DNA of 64,000 bases from NCBI GenBank assembly GCA_027083445.1, contig JALWOP010000392.1, positions 1-64,000 of the forward strand, given 5' to 3'. Of this stretch, positions 8,598 through 17,731 are shown piece after piece (the stretch's first letter is position 1; every line of letters begins with the position of its first letter). The notes under the pieces are model-generated. The model searched no databases, had not been told where the DNA came from, and was given only the letters and a program-made list of their open reading frames with translations. The translations under genes were made by a program, and so were the position numbers. The DNA comes from Planctomycetota bacterium. Its GTDB lineage: Bacteria > Planctomycetota > UBA1135 > GCA-002686595.

Positions 8598-10748
8598 ATG
8601 GCCCTCGCGTCCCATTCGTGGAAGCCTCTCCTGCTCCTTTCTCTGTTCGCCTCGGGTTCCTGCAAGGAGCCCATGAGCGCTCCCCCGCGGGCCGAGGTCA
8701 ACGATCGACCGGCCGCTTTCACCCCCGAGCGAGACCCGGAACCGCCGGCCCGGGTATCGCCCCAGGTACCGCCACCGCCCAGGCCCCAAGAGGCGCTCGC
8801 CACCATCGCGCGCCTGGAAGATGCCCGCTCGGACGGAGCTGGCCGCCTGGAACTGCTTGCGAAAGACTCCGATGCCGCAGTACGCGAGCGAGCCGTCATC
8901 GCCCTGGGTCGCCTGCCGGTCGGGGAACATGGCGACCCCGTCACGACGGCACTGACCGCCGCCCTCGACGATGGATCCGCCGCTGTCCGGGCGGCGGCGG
9001 CCTTCGGCCTGGGTCTGCGCGGCGACCCCGCCGCGACCGAAGCCATCCTCGCCCACTGGCAGGACCCCGAACCCCTCGTGCGCCTGCGGCTGGTCGAGGC
9101 GGCGGGGCGCATCGAAGAGCCCCGCCTACACCTGCGCGTCCTCGCCACCCTGGACAGCCCCATCCCCGCCCTCCGCCAGGCGGCGGCCGTCGCACCCCAC
9201 CGCTGGAGCGAGGACGAAAACGTCGATAGGGTCCTTGCGGAAGTGGCTGCCCGTCTCTCCAAGGGCGATCCGCGCGCCACTCGTCTCGGCCTGCCCGAGG
9301 AGTCCCTGGAGGATCCCGAGGTGCTCTGGCGCGTGCTTTTCAGCCTCTCGCGTAGACGCAGCGAATCCGGTCGAGACGCCTTCCACATCCATCGCCAGGA
9401 CGACGACCCTCGCGCACGCATCTTCTCCGTCCGCGGCCTTGCCCGCATCGAACGGCACAACGCCGGGCGAGCCGCTCTGGAAGCCTCCCTGCGCGACCCC
9501 GACTGGCGCGTGGCCGTCGAGGCGGCACGCGGGCTGGGGGTCTATGGGGATCACCGCTCCCTGGGCGCCTTGGAACAGGCTCTCGGGCATGACAGCAGCC
9601 ATGTGCGGCGCGCCTGTGTCTTGGCCCTCGGCAACTTCGACGTGGGCCGCGCGAGATTGGCGAGGATGTTCGAGAGGGTGCGCGAGGATCCCAGCCCGAG
9701 CGTGCGGGCGGCGGGACTCGTGAGCGCGGCGCGCGTTCTCGGCGCCGCGGCCCGGGGCCCCATCGAAGCGGCATTGGGCGGAGTGGACACGGTCGTTCGT
9801 GCCGGAGCCGCCGAAGCCGCGGGCGCACTGCCCGAGGAGCTCGCCGTCGAACTGCTCCTCTCGGCCAGTTACGACGGGGAGCCACGTGTCTCCGAGATCG
9901 CGATCGAAGCCCTGGGTAGCCACGCGACCGAGGCCGTGCATGCTCGCCTGATCGAGCTCTTGGGTGCGGAGGACGGAGGAGTACGCCTGGCGGCGGCCGC
10001 TGCCCTCGCAGAGCAGGCTCAAGTCGAGGATCTCCCCGCTCTGAAGCGCGCCTTCGAAACCGCTAGCGGACCGCTCGCCGTCGACCTGCGCGTCGAGCTG
10101 CTGCACACCCTGGCGACCTTGGGAAGCGCCCCGGCGCGGGACCTCTTGCGCTCGGCCCTGCGGGACAGGCAGCCCTGGGTGCGCAAAGCCGCTCGGGAGG
10201 GGCTAGGGCTGACGAAAACCCCGGCCGACGGACCCACTGGGTCTGCGGGGCCCCCAGCCGAACTGCCCCTGCCGGGGGTGGACTACGACCCACGGGCCCA
10301 TCCGAGGGTGCGCATGCGCACGACCCGGGGGGAGCTGGTCTTCGAACTCTTCCCCGATGTCGCCCCGGTGCACGTGTTCAACTTCCTCGAGCTCGCCCGC
10401 CGGGGGCACTACGGCGGCCTCACCTTCCACCGGGTGGTGGGAGACTTCGTCGTCCAGGGCGGATGCTCTCGGGGTGATGGGAACGCAGCGGGCACCTGGC
10501 GTGGGGCGGACGACCACCTGCGAGCCGAGTTCTCCCCCCGGCCCTACCTGCGCGGAGCCCTGGGGATGCCGCGCTCCGCCGAACCGGGCTCGGGGGGCTC
10601 CCAGTTCTTCGTGACCCAGCGTCCCACGCCCCACCTCGATGCCCACTACACCCTCTTCGGACAGCTCGTCGAGGGCTGGCAAGTACTCGACGCGATCGAA
10701 GTCGGTGACCGCATCCAGAGCGTCGAGCCCCTGCCGAGCGATGGTTAG
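8598..10748 (+). CDS. HEAT-repeat lipoprotein with cyclophilin domain
   Basis: 716 residues. The N-terminus is a lipoprotein signal (KPLLLLSLFASGSCKEP, lipobox Cys near residue 20). Residues from about 75 to 540 are a series of HEAT-like helical repeats with recurring patterns such as SAAVRAAAAFGLGLRGD and SPSVRAAGLVSAARVLG. From about 570 to the end is a cyclophilin-type peptidyl-prolyl isomerase domain: TTRGELVFELFPDVAPVHV, FHRVVGDFVVQGG, and GSGGSQFFVTQ with HLDAHYTLFGQLVEG. It probably acts as an outer-membrane or periplasmic folding factor whose HEAT array provides a binding surface. The start is ATG 8598, giving the lipoprotein signal; the frame is open further upstream but antisense to ribBA. 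Confidence 0.88.
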   Translation: MALASHSWKPLLLLSLFASGSCKEPMSAPPRAEVNDRPAAFTPERDPEPPARVSPQVPPPPRPQEALATIARLEDARSDGAGRLELLAKDSDAAVRERAVIALGRLPVGEHGDPVTTALTAALDDGSAAVRAAAAFGLGLRGDPAATEAILAHWQDPEPLVRLRLVEAAGRIEEPRLHLRVLATLDSPIPALRQAAAVAPHRWSEDENVDRVLAEVAARLSKGDPRATRLGLPEESLEDPEVLWRVLFSLSRRRSESGRDAFHIHRQDDDPRARIFSVRGLARIERHNAGRAALEASLRDPDWRVAVEAARGLGVYGDHRSLGALEQALGHDSSHVRRACVLALGNFDVGRARLARMFERVREDPSPSVRAAGLVSAARVLGAAARGPIEAALGGVDTVVRAGAAEAAGALPEELAVELLLSASYDGEPRVSEIAIEALGSHATEAVHARLIELLGAEDGGVRLAAAAALAEQAQVEDLPALKRAFETASGPLAVDLRVELLHTLATLGSAPARDLLRSALRDRQPWVRKAAREGLGLTKTPADGPTGSAGPPAELPLPGVDYDPRAHPRVRMRTTRGELVFELFPDVAPVHVFNFLELARRGHYGGLTFHRVVGDFVVQGGCSRGDGNAAGTWRGADDHLRAEFSPRPYLRGALGMPRSAEPGSGGSQFFVTQRPTPHLDAHYTLFGQLVEGWQVLDAIEVGDRIQSVEPLPSDG

Positions 10749-11174
10749 GAGCGAGCGGGTCGGCCGCGTCACCACCGTGGCAGGCACACAGTTGACGTCG
10801 TCGCGCGTGTAGCCGTCGAAGAGCAGTTCGCCGGGGCTGGGGATCTCGGCCCGGGGACGCGGCTCCCCGAGATGCCCCGGGGGTTTCCTGGAATCCCGTG
10901 CTCCCCTTCAGGGCTTCCGGGGAGGTGAACAGACGGGGTAGGAAGCGTGGAAAACCTGGGGAGTGCCGTGGAGAGACGGGCACCCCCATCGCCGCAAGCC
11001 GTTGGCTTGTATACGTTTGAGACTCCAGGGGCCCTGGCGGAGGGCGGTGTGGAGAACTTGCCTGTCACCTTCAGATTCGAGTCTCCAACGGGCCGATAGG
11101 TGGGCTTGCCCAACGAAGTTGCATTTAGGCTTCCGGGGCAGATTCCACCCATCCCCACCCCGAAGGGAGGTCCC
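10749..11174. other. Gene-poor gap with possible cytochrome c remnant
   Basis: 426 bases without a confident gene between the HEAT-cyclophilin gene and the trypsin-like protease. The protease has a good ribosome-binding site (gggagg) at 11166-11171. Near 10770-10860, minus strand, there is a short cytochrome c-like fragment described separately. I see no clear promoter or terminator in the rest. Confidence 0.5.
10768..10900 (-). pseudogene. Possible cytochrome c fragment (frameshifted)
   Basis: Minus-strand translation gives PSPGELLFDGYTRDDVNC, then, after a single-base frame change at about position 10787, a heme-binding-like CVPxCHGGDAAD. The combination of GxxLFDGYTRDDVNC and CxxCH-GGD looks like the heme site of a mono-heme cytochrome c. 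Upstream the frame meets a stop at about 10910; downstream the sequence becomes antisense to the cyclophilin domain. It is too short and broken to be a gene, so it is either a decayed remnant or a chance match. Confidence 0.25.
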
Positions 11175-12332
11175 ATGCAGCGCATCCTGATCCTCGGAGC
11201 CACGGCCCTGGTTGTCCTCGGTCTGGGTGTCCCCCGCCTCAAGGGCATCCACGACCGCCTCGAAGATCTCGAACAGAGGACGGCCCAGACCCCAGGCCGG
11301 GAGCGAGTCCTCAGGGCGCGCCTGGAGACCCTGACCGACCGCCTGATGCACCTGGCGCGCACGCGCAAGGCTCAGCTCGCTGCCCAGGGCGCCCAGAGAG
11401 CCCGCATGCGCAAGCAGCTCGGGGAGCTGGAAGCCGAGGTCGCAGCCGCACACGAGCGCCTGGCCGCCCTCGACCGGGCGGACGAGGAGCGTAGCGCCAA
11501 GACCGAGACCCGCTTGGCCGCCCTCGAAGGCGAGCTCAAGAGTGACTGGGCCGGACTGCGCAGCGCCGTCGAAGCCGCGGCCTCCTTGGCTGATGAGACG
11601 CGCAACGAGCTGGATCACCTGGCCGAAGCCGACGAGCAGGAACGCTGGCGTGCGATGCTCGGTCCGACGGTGCAGCTCGCGGGGATCTCCACCGTGGGAA
11701 GCGGAGTCCTGCTCACCTCTCGCCAGCTCGAGGGCGGCGACTACCAGACCTTGATCCTGACCGCCTGGCACGTCGCCCGGGACATCCGTAGTGACTCCCT
11801 CGATGGAGACGGGCCCATCCCGGTCACGATCTACGCCGAGGACGGGAGCCAACGACACGAGAGCTCCCGGCTACTGGCCCAGAACGCGGACATCGACCTG
11901 GCCCTGTTGCTGCTCGATCGCACCGATGCGGTGCCCTTTGGGGCTCGCCTGGCTACGCCGCGAGAGATCGCCGAGGCACGTGTTTTCGAGCCGGTCGTGG
12001 CTGTGGGGTGTCCCCTGGGAAACGATCCCATTCCAACCGAGGGCGAAGTCGCCGACACACTGCATCAGGTCGACGGCGCTGACTACTGGATGATCAACGC
12101 CCCGGCCTATATCGGCAACTCCGGAGGCCCCGTCTTCGATTCCCACTCCCACCACGTGCTTGGCATCTTTTCCAAGATCTACACCCACGGCAGCCTGCGC
12201 CCGACGATCGTGCCGCATATGGGTCTCGTCACCCCCATGGACAAGCTCTATGGCTGGCTCGAGGAACTCGATCAGGTGAAGGTGATCCCTACCGCCGATG
12301 GCTGCGAGCTCGAATGGGACGTGGCCGAATAG
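11175..12332 (+). CDS. Coiled-coil trypsin-like serine protease
   Basis: 385 residues. An N-terminal membrane anchor or signal (residues 3-20), a long charged coiled coil (about 25-155, rich in LExxLxxR patterns), then a trypsin-fold domain. The catalytic triad is visible: His199 in LTAWHVARD, Asp241 in [12 protein letters not shown], and Ser316 in [11 protein letters not shown]. No PDZ domain follows, so it is not a standard DegP. It is probably a membrane-tethered periplasmic protease. The ATG at 11175 has a GGGAGG site just upstream; an in-frame start at 11100 would only add a non-conserved stretch. It converges on purH with 15 bp between. Confidence 0.85.
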   Translation: MQRILILGATALVVLGLGVPRLKGIHDRLEDLEQRTAQTPGRERVLRARLETLTDRLMHLARTRKAQLAAQGAQRARMRKQLGELEAEVAAAHERLAALDRADEERSAKTETRLAALEGELKSDWAGLRSAVEAAASLADETRNELDHLAEADEQERWRAMLGPTVQLAGISTVGSGVLLTSRQLEGGDYQTLILTAWHVARDIRSDSLDGDGPIPVTIYAEDGSQRHESSRLLAQNADIDLALLLLDRTDAVPFGARLATPREIAEARVFEPVVAVGCPLGNDPIPTEGEVADTLHQVDGADYWMINAPAYIGNSGGPVFDSHSHHVLGIFSKIYTHGSLRPTIVPHMGLVTPMDKLYGWLEELDQVKVIPTADGCELEWDVAE

Positions 12333-12347
12333 GCGCAACGGCGGGAA

Positions 12348-13940
12348 TCAGTGCCTGAAGTGGCGCGCACCGGAGAAGACCATCGGAACCCCCTGTGCGT
12401 CACAGGCCGCAATGACCTCCTCGTCGCGCACGGAGCCCCCCGGCTCGACCAGGGCGGCAACGCCGTGCTCGATCGCAACCTCGACCCCATCGGGGAAGGG
12501 AAAGAAGGCATCCGAGGCGAGGACGGCTCCCCGCGCACGCTCACCCGCCTTGGCGCAGGCCAGGCGTACCGAGTCCACGCGGCTCATCTGCCCCGCCCCC
12601 ACTCCATAGACCGTAGTTCCTCCGGAGAGGACGATGGCGTTGGACTTGACGTGCTTGGCGATCTTGTTCGCGAAGGTGAGTTCAGCCAGTTGCTCCTCAC
12701 TCGGTGCCGCCTGGGTGACTTGCCGGAACTCGCCGGCACCCTCAGCCGAGAGGTCTCGATCCTGGAGCAAGAAGCCGCCGATGAGCTTTTTCACCTCGAC
12801 ATCCCTACGCTCCCGGCACGCCGGGCCGAACTCCCCCACGTCGAGCAAGCGCACGCTCTTGCCCCACTTGGGCTTGCGCGTCAGGAGCTCGAAGGCCTCC
12901 TCATCGAATCCCGGAGCGATGATCGCCTCGACAAAGCGGTTGCCTTCGACCAAGAAGGTCGCGCTGGCGAGGTCGACCGGCCGAGTGAAGGCCAGTACCG
13001 ATCCGAAGGCCGAGATCGGGTCCCCTGACCAGGCCTCCTCCAGAGCCGTCGCCACACTCTCGGCCGCCGCCGCTCCACAGGGGTTGGTGTGCTTGAGAAC
13101 GCAGACGAAGGGCTCGTCGAACTCCTTGGCCAGGGCCAGGGCTGCATCCAGGTCGACCAGATTGTTGTAGGAAAGCGCCTTGCCGTTCAGCACCTCGGCC
13201 GTGGCTACGGAAGGCTCACGGGAACCGCTCACACGGTAGAAAGCGGCTCCCTGGTGCGGGTTCTCGCCGTAACGCAGATCGAGCGCCTTGGTCCCGGCCA
13301 GACTGAAGGTCGATGGAAAGGCGGAGGTCTCGGCGTGGCGAGCTCCGTCCTGCTCGAAAAGCCAGCGCGAGATCGCTGCGTCGTAGCGGGCCGTCAGCCC
13401 GAAAGCCTTGAACGCCAGCTCTGCACGTAGCTCGTCGGAGAGGGCTCCCTCGCAGCGTTGCAGTTCGTCCAGGACCCGTCCGTAGTCTGCCGGGTCGGTA
13501 ACGATGCCGACGAAGCGGTGGTTCTTGGCGGCCGAACGCACCATGCTCGGACCACCGATGTCGATCTGCTCGATGGCGTCCGCGCGGGAAACGCCCTCCT
13601 TGGCGACAGTCTCTTCGAACGGATAGAGGTTGACGACGACCAGATCGATCGGCTTGATCCCCTGGGCTTCCATGGCCGCCCTATGACCGGCATCGTCACG
13701 CAAGGCCAGGATCCCACCGTGAATCTTGGGATGCAGGGTCTTCACCCGGCCGTCCATCATCTCGGGGAAGCCGGTATAGCTGGAGACTTCGGTCACGCCG
13801 ATCCCCGCTTCGGTCAAGACGCGGTAGGTTCCGCCGGTAGACAGGAGCTCGACCCCCATTTGGCTGAGGGTACGGGCGAAGCCTTCGAGTCCGCTCTTGT
13901 CGGAGACGCTGAGGAGGGCGCGTTGGATGCGTTGAGCCAT
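12348..13940 (-). CDS. purH: Bifunctional AICAR transformylase / IMP cyclohydrolase
   Basis: 530 residues, the usual PurH length; performs the last two steps of de novo purine synthesis (AICAR to FAICAR to IMP). The N-terminal MGS-like cyclohydrolase domain is clear ([43 protein letters not shown]). The transformylase half shows [28 protein letters not shown] and the C-terminal [20 protein letters not shown] block ending in FSGARHFRH. The gene before it on the same strand ends 133 bp upstream, so purH probably has its own promoter. Confidence 0.97.
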   Translation of the reverse strand: MAQRIQRALLSVSDKSGLEGFARTLSQMGVELLSTGGTYRVLTEAGIGVTEVSSYTGFPEMMDGRVKTLHPKIHGGILALRDDAGHRAAMEAQGIKPIDLVVVNLYPFEETVAKEGVSRADAIEQIDIGGPSMVRSAAKNHRFVGIVTDPADYGRVLDELQRCEGALSDELRAELAFKAFGLTARYDAAISRWLFEQDGARHAETSAFPSTFSLAGTKALDLRYGENPHQGAAFYRVSGSREPSVATAEVLNGKALSYNNLVDLDAALALAKEFDEPFVCVLKHTNPCGAAAAESVATALEEAWSGDPISAFGSVLAFTRPVDLASATFLVEGNRFVEAIIAPGFDEEAFELLTRKPKWGKSVRLLDVGEFGPACRERRDVEVKKLIGGFLLQDRDLSAEGAGEFRQVTQAAPSEEQLAELTFANKIAKHVKSNAIVLSGGTTVYGVGAGQMSRVDSVRLACAKAGERARGAVLASDAFFPFPDGVEVAIEHGVAALVEPGGSVRDEEVIAACDAQGVPMVFSGARHFRH

Positions 13941-14073
13941 GTTCTCTCCGGCCCACCCGGGCCTGAAGGGGACGGGGTCGAAGCAACTTCGACCGCTGGA
14001 GGGGAAACCCCCATTCTACCGGCCGAGCTATCCAAGAGACATCGCCCAGGCGGAGGAACGCGGCGACCCCGGC

Positions 14074-15075
14074 TCACTCGAAGCGCCAGTGGTCGATCTC
14101 CAAGCCGAAGAAATGGTCCTCCTGGAAGCGCCAGACCGAGAGGGGGCGCCGACCGTCGGGTCCCGGCGCCAGGCGCAGGGCGCGCTCGTAGGCCTCATCG
14201 GGGTCCGAGGAGGGGTTTTCGATCTCGCTCAACAGCAACGTCACCAGCCGGCGCGACTGGAGCCCCCCCATGCCGCGGAGACGTCGCAGGACCGCCGCCG
14301 CCGGCTCTCCCAGCACGAAGAGCGCGCGGCTAGCCTGTCCCGCGTCCCCCTTCCAGCGATTGTCGGCCAGATGCCCGGCCAGAATCGTCACCACCAGGGT
14401 GACGTCCCTCGGGCAGCGGGTGTGAGCCAGGATCAGCGCCGACAAGTAACGACGCTGAGGATCGGTGGAGAAGAGACCTGGCCGTGCGATCTCCCAGGCC
14501 TTGGAGCCCGAATCGATCAGGAGGCGCACCGCATCGCTGTCATCGTGCAGATGCATGGAGACGAACTCGTCCCCGTCCAGATTGGCGTAGGCCTCCGCGA
14601 GCAGCTCCAGGTCCACCTCGTCCCCAAGCTCGATCAGGAGACTGACGACGTACATGTGCTGCTGGCGGTCCGAAGAGTGGAGCGCCTCGCGGAGGTAGGG
14701 GATGGCGCGCGGCCCGATGATGCGGAGCTTCTCGGAGGCCTTGTAGGCGTTCTCGTAGCGGTCGTCGGAGATCAACTCCTCGACGCATCGGCGTGCTGCG
14801 CGAGCGAGCTCGACATCGTCCATGCCGGCAAGCTCTTCGGCGAAATCCACCAGGTCGACGGTCAGCCAGAGAGCGTCTTCGACGCGCGGGCGGCGCTCCT
14901 TTGGAACCGAGAGCAAGATCTCACGCCGCTCGCTGATGGAAAGTCTCTTGCCCTCCAGCTTGGGATCCTCCCTGAGGGGTGCGGCCATCACGCTGCGCAG
15001 CGCTTGCGGCGCACTGATCACGAAAACGGTGAGGATCAGGCTCGCGCTGAGCGTCGTGAGGGCAAGCAGACGCAT
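14074..15075 (-). CDS. Exported HEAT-like repeat protein
   Basis: 333 residues with an N-terminal signal or anchor (MRLLALTTLSASLILTVFV) and a helical body with HEAT-like units such as SEKLRIIGPRAIPYLREALHSSDRQQ and GQASRALFVLGEPAAAVLRRL. No catalytic motif seen. Follows the AlbA_2-type gene by 31 bp on the same strand, so they may be co-transcribed. The ATG at 15075 is preferred over an in-frame TTG at 15084; a GGGAGG is very close to the ATG, so the start is uncertain by three codons. Function unknown. Confidence 0.75.
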   Translation of the reverse strand: MRLLALTTLSASLILTVFVISAPQALRSVMAAPLREDPKLEGKRLSISERREILLSVPKERRPRVEDALWLTVDLVDFAEELAGMDDVELARAARRCVEELISDDRYENAYKASEKLRIIGPRAIPYLREALHSSDRQQHMYVVSLLIELGDEVDLELLAEAYANLDGDEFVSMHLHDDSDAVRLLIDSGSKAWEIARPGLFSTDPQRRYLSALILAHTRCPRDVTLVVTILAGHLADNRWKGDAGQASRALFVLGEPAAAVLRRLRGMGGLQSRRLVTLLLSEIENPSSDPDEAYERALRLAPGPDGRRPLSVWRFQEDHFFGLEIDHWRFE

Positions 15076-15106
15076 GCCTCCCAACCTACCGGTCCGGGAA
15101 AGCCGT

Positions 15107-15730
15107 TCAAGAACCGATGCGCCTGTACCCGCGAGGAGTCAGAGAGAAGTATCCATCCGAGCTGCATTGCACCAACCCAGCGTCGAGAAGAGGCACGACG
15201 GTGCGGCGACAGGTTCGCTCTCCGATGCACATGGCACGGGCAAGTGCGCCCTTTCGCAGGCGTCCCCTCTGGGCGAGGAGGCCCAGCAACTTGCGCGCCT
15301 TGGGGTCGAGCGGAATCCTGCGGTTCTCACCCCGCTCCAGACGCCGCAAGTCGTCCGGACTCGCCACACGGCTCGAAGCGCCATCTCTGACATAGACCCG
15401 CTCACGACCGTCTCGGTCGCGCACGCGGCATGGAATCGCTCCCCGGGCCACGCGCACCTCGAGCAACTGCACCCCCGCGACCCGGCGGCGGGAGAGATGC
15501 AGCTCCGGCGGAGGATCGCAGCAGGCGGCCGCCGCCCGGACCGCCTCTCCCGCCTCCCCCATATCGGTGATCCCCACAAGCCGACCGTCGTCCGCCACCC
15601 CGATCCAGATGCTCCCCCCCGCCCCGTTGTGAAAGGCGGCCAGGGTGCGCGCCAAGCGTTCGGGCCGGGGTGGCCGCTCCTTCCACTCACACTCGGGGCC
15701 TTCGGGCCCAAAGGGTCGGGGCCGACTCAT
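15107..15730 (-). CDS. AlbA_2/Schlafen-type domain protein with C-terminal wHTH
   Basis: 207 residues. The first half resembles the AlbA_2 (Schlafen/divergent AAA_4) domain: LARTLAAFHNGAGGSIWIGVADDGRLVGITD matches the family's ...FAN-x-xGGxIxIGVxDxGxxxG block. The second half (KARKLLGLLAQRGRLRKGALARAMCIGERTCRRTVVPLLDAGLVQ) reads like a winged helix-turn-helix. Such proteins are usually regulators or nucleic-acid binding factors. The start is ATG 15730 (MSRPRPFG); an in-frame start 14 codons upstream adds no conserved residues. Lies upstream of the HEAT-like gene on the same strand. Confidence 0.75.
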   Translation of the reverse strand: MSRPRPFGPEGPECEWKERPPRPERLARTLAAFHNGAGGSIWIGVADDGRLVGITDMGEAGEAVRAAAACCDPPPELHLSRRRVAGVQLLEVRVARGAIPCRVRDRDGRERVYVRDGASSRVASPDDLRRLERGENRRIPLDPKARKLLGLLAQRGRLRKGALARAMCIGERTCRRTVVPLLDAGLVQCSSDGYFSLTPRGYRRIGS

Positions 15731-15879
15731 ACCCCGAGTCTGACCCGGCCGCGGCCTGGACGCAGCACCCAAGTCGCAGGTCGGCCTCCCATCGCCCCTG
15801 GGCGTTCGCTCCAGTGGCCCCGTGAGCGGTCTTGAAGGGTGCAGCTCTTGCTCTGTGTGCAGGGGTTACCCTCACAGGC

Positions 15880-16254
15880 ATGGTCCGCCACCACCGTGAC
15901 CCCACGCGGCTGTTCCTCGGTCTCCTGCTAGTCCCAACCGGGCTCGGGAGCGGATGGCTCGCCTGGGGGCTTGGCTGGTCGCCGCTGGTGGCGTGGCTGA
16001 CGACCCTCAACCTGCTGACCCCTCCGCTATGGGGCTACGACAAGCTGGCCGCCAAGCGGGGTTGGAAGCGCGTACCCGAGGTCATCCTGCACACCGGCGC
16101 CGCCCTGGGAGCGGTGCCGGCATCTTTCCTCTCGATGCAGCTCTTCCGGCACAAGACCCTGAAACCGGCCTTTCGACGGCGCTACTGGATCTTCTTTTCC
16201 CTGCAGGCCATCTTGGTCCTGCTCTGGATGAAGCCCGGTCTGCGCCCCTGGTGA
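15880..16254 (+). CDS. DUF1294 family membrane protein
   Basis: 124 residues with three to four hydrophobic segments. The middle and C-terminus carry the family signature: WGYDKLAAKRGWKRVPEVILH, then a segment with ASFLSMQLFRHKTLKPAFRR, followed by a last membrane helix. DUF1294 proteins are small inner-membrane proteins of unknown function, sometimes fused to cold-shock domains, which are absent here. The ATG at 15880 is chosen; an in-frame start at 15832 adds a short hydrophobic stretch and cannot be excluded. Converges on the sulfatase gene with 19 bp between. Confidence 0.8.
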   Translation: MVRHHRDPTRLFLGLLLVPTGLGSGWLAWGLGWSPLVAWLTTLNLLTPPLWGYDKLAAKRGWKRVPEVILHTGAALGAVPASFLSMQLFRHKTLKPAFRRRYWIFFSLQAILVLLWMKPGLRPW

Positions 16255-16273
16255 GTCGGGCCGCGCTCCCCTC

Positions 16274-17731
16274 TCAATCCCCCTCCTCCGGCACGACGAT
16301 CGGCTCCAGCCAGGATGCGTCCGCGCCGATCGAGGCGATCAGTTCGGCCAGGCGTTTGTGCAGAGCTTCGACCGTACCCGCCAACTCGGGATCGTCGATA
16401 CGGTTGGTGCGTTCCAAGGGATCGCGCTCGCGATCGAAGAGGGCCTCCTCGATCTGTCCACGGCGATAGCGCACCAGCTTGTAGCGCCGGCCCACCACCG
16501 CCAGTTCCTGGGGTCCGTCCACGAACTTGCCCCAGCCGTCGATGTAGAGGAAATCCTTGCGCCAGGCTGCATGCGCCTCGGTCCAGAGCGGCCGCAGGCT
16601 GCGGCCCTGAAGAGTCGCTGGAAGGGCCACGCCCGCCCACTCGAGGAAAGTCGGCATGATGTCGATTCCCAGAGCCAGCTCATCGAGCTGGGTGTGGGAA
16701 GGAATCTCCCCTGGAAAGCGCACGAGCAGAGGAACCTGGATCGATTCCTCATAGGCGGTGCGTTTGCGATAGAGGCCGTGTTCCCCCCACATGAATCCCC
16801 CGTCGCTGGTGAAGACGACCGCCGTGTTCTCCGCCAGGCCCTGCTCATCGAGGCTGTCCAAGAGCTTGCCGACGTTGTCGTCGATCGAGAGCACCATGGT
16901 GTAGTACCCGCGCACGTTGTCCTCGTGGGTTCCCCCATCATCGAAGAAGCGGTTGCGCAGGGTCGTTCGCACGCGTTGGATGAAACTCGGATACCCCTCG
17001 GGGTCGTCCTTGAAGCTCTCGGGGCGCGGGAAAGACTGCCCCGCCAGGGCCCCGCGGTGGCGCTCGGGGATGACGTAGGGGCGGTGGAGGTTCTTGAGAG
17101 AGAGGACACACAGGAACGGAGCTTCCCGGGGCTGAGCGATCCATTCCTGGGCCAGATCGAAGAGCACGTCGGTGTTGAAGCCCGGGATGCGGCGCCGCTC
17201 TCCGTCGATGTTGAACAGCTCGTCCATGTACTGCCCCTGGCCGTCGAAGCTGACCCAGCGGTCAAAGCCGGGCTGGGGCATGGCTCCGGGGTTGTAGACG
17301 TGCCACTTGCCGAAAAAGCCGGTCGCGTACCCACTCTCCTGTAGGAGCTGGGGGAAGCCGACGTGCTCATGAAGAAAATCGACCTTGTCCTCGTTGTTGC
17401 GCACCCCATGCACGTTGGCATAGAGGCCGGTGAACAGACTCGCTCGGGCGGGACAGCACAGGGAGGTGGTCACGTAGGCGCGGGTGAAGCGCGCACCCTC
17501 CGCCGCCAGACGATCGAGCGCAGGAGTCTGGACCCGCTCACCTCCGTCGCAGGAGAGCGTGTCGTAGCGCTGATCGTCGGCCAGGATCAGAACGAGGTTC
17601 GGTCGCTGATCTCGGGGATGCTGCGCGCGACCTGCGCACGAGACGCAAGCGAGAAGCATCAGGGTCAGAGACAGTCGGCGACTGCTCGCCTTCGCTTCGT
17701 TGCTGCTGTCCATCTTCGGCTCGAAGTTCAT
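16274..17731 (-). CDS. Sulfatase, lipoprotein
   Basis: 485 residues, type I sulfatase (alkaline-phosphatase superfamily). N-terminal lipoprotein signal ([13 protein letters not shown]). The metal-binding [15 protein letters not shown] block (Asp52, Asp53) and the formylglycine motif C-x-P-x-R (Cys92-Cys93-Pro94-Ala95-Arg96, in [14 protein letters not shown]) are intact, so maturation by a formylglycine-generating enzyme is expected. Also [25 protein letters not shown], typical of choline- or carbohydrate-sulfatase relatives; substrate unknown. Its ATG overlaps the stop of the upstream DUF255 gene (ATGA), so the two are co-transcribed. A second in-frame ATG at 17713 is possible. Confidence 0.93.
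   Translation of the reverse strand: MNFEPKMDSSNEAKASSRRLSLTLMLLACVSCAGRAQHPRDQRPNLVLILADDQRYDTLSCDGGERVQTPALDRLAAEGARFTRAYVTTSLCCPARASLFTGLYANVHGVRNNEDKVDFLHEHVGFPQLLQESGYATGFFGKWHVYNPGAMPQPGFDRWVSFDGQGQYMDELFNIDGERRRIPGFNTDVLFDLAQEWIAQPREAPFLCVLSLKNLHRPYVIPERHRGALAGQSFPRPESFKDDPEGYPSFIQRVRTTLRNRFFDDGGTHEDNVRGYYTMVLSIDDNVGKLLDSLDEQGLAENTAVVFTSDGGFMWGEHGLYRKRTAYEESIQVPLLVRFPGEIPSHTQLDELALGIDIMPTFLEWAGVALPATLQGRSLRPLWTEAHAAWRKDFLYIDGWGKFVDGPQELAVVGRRYKLVRYRRGQIEEALFDRERDPLERTNRIDDPELAGTVEALHKRLAELIASIGADASWLEPIVVPEEGD

Noticed and set aside
7221-9056. Very long ribBA frame (611 residues)
   Set aside because: The upstream part is antisense-like shadow of the HEAT gene; family similarity begins at 8495.
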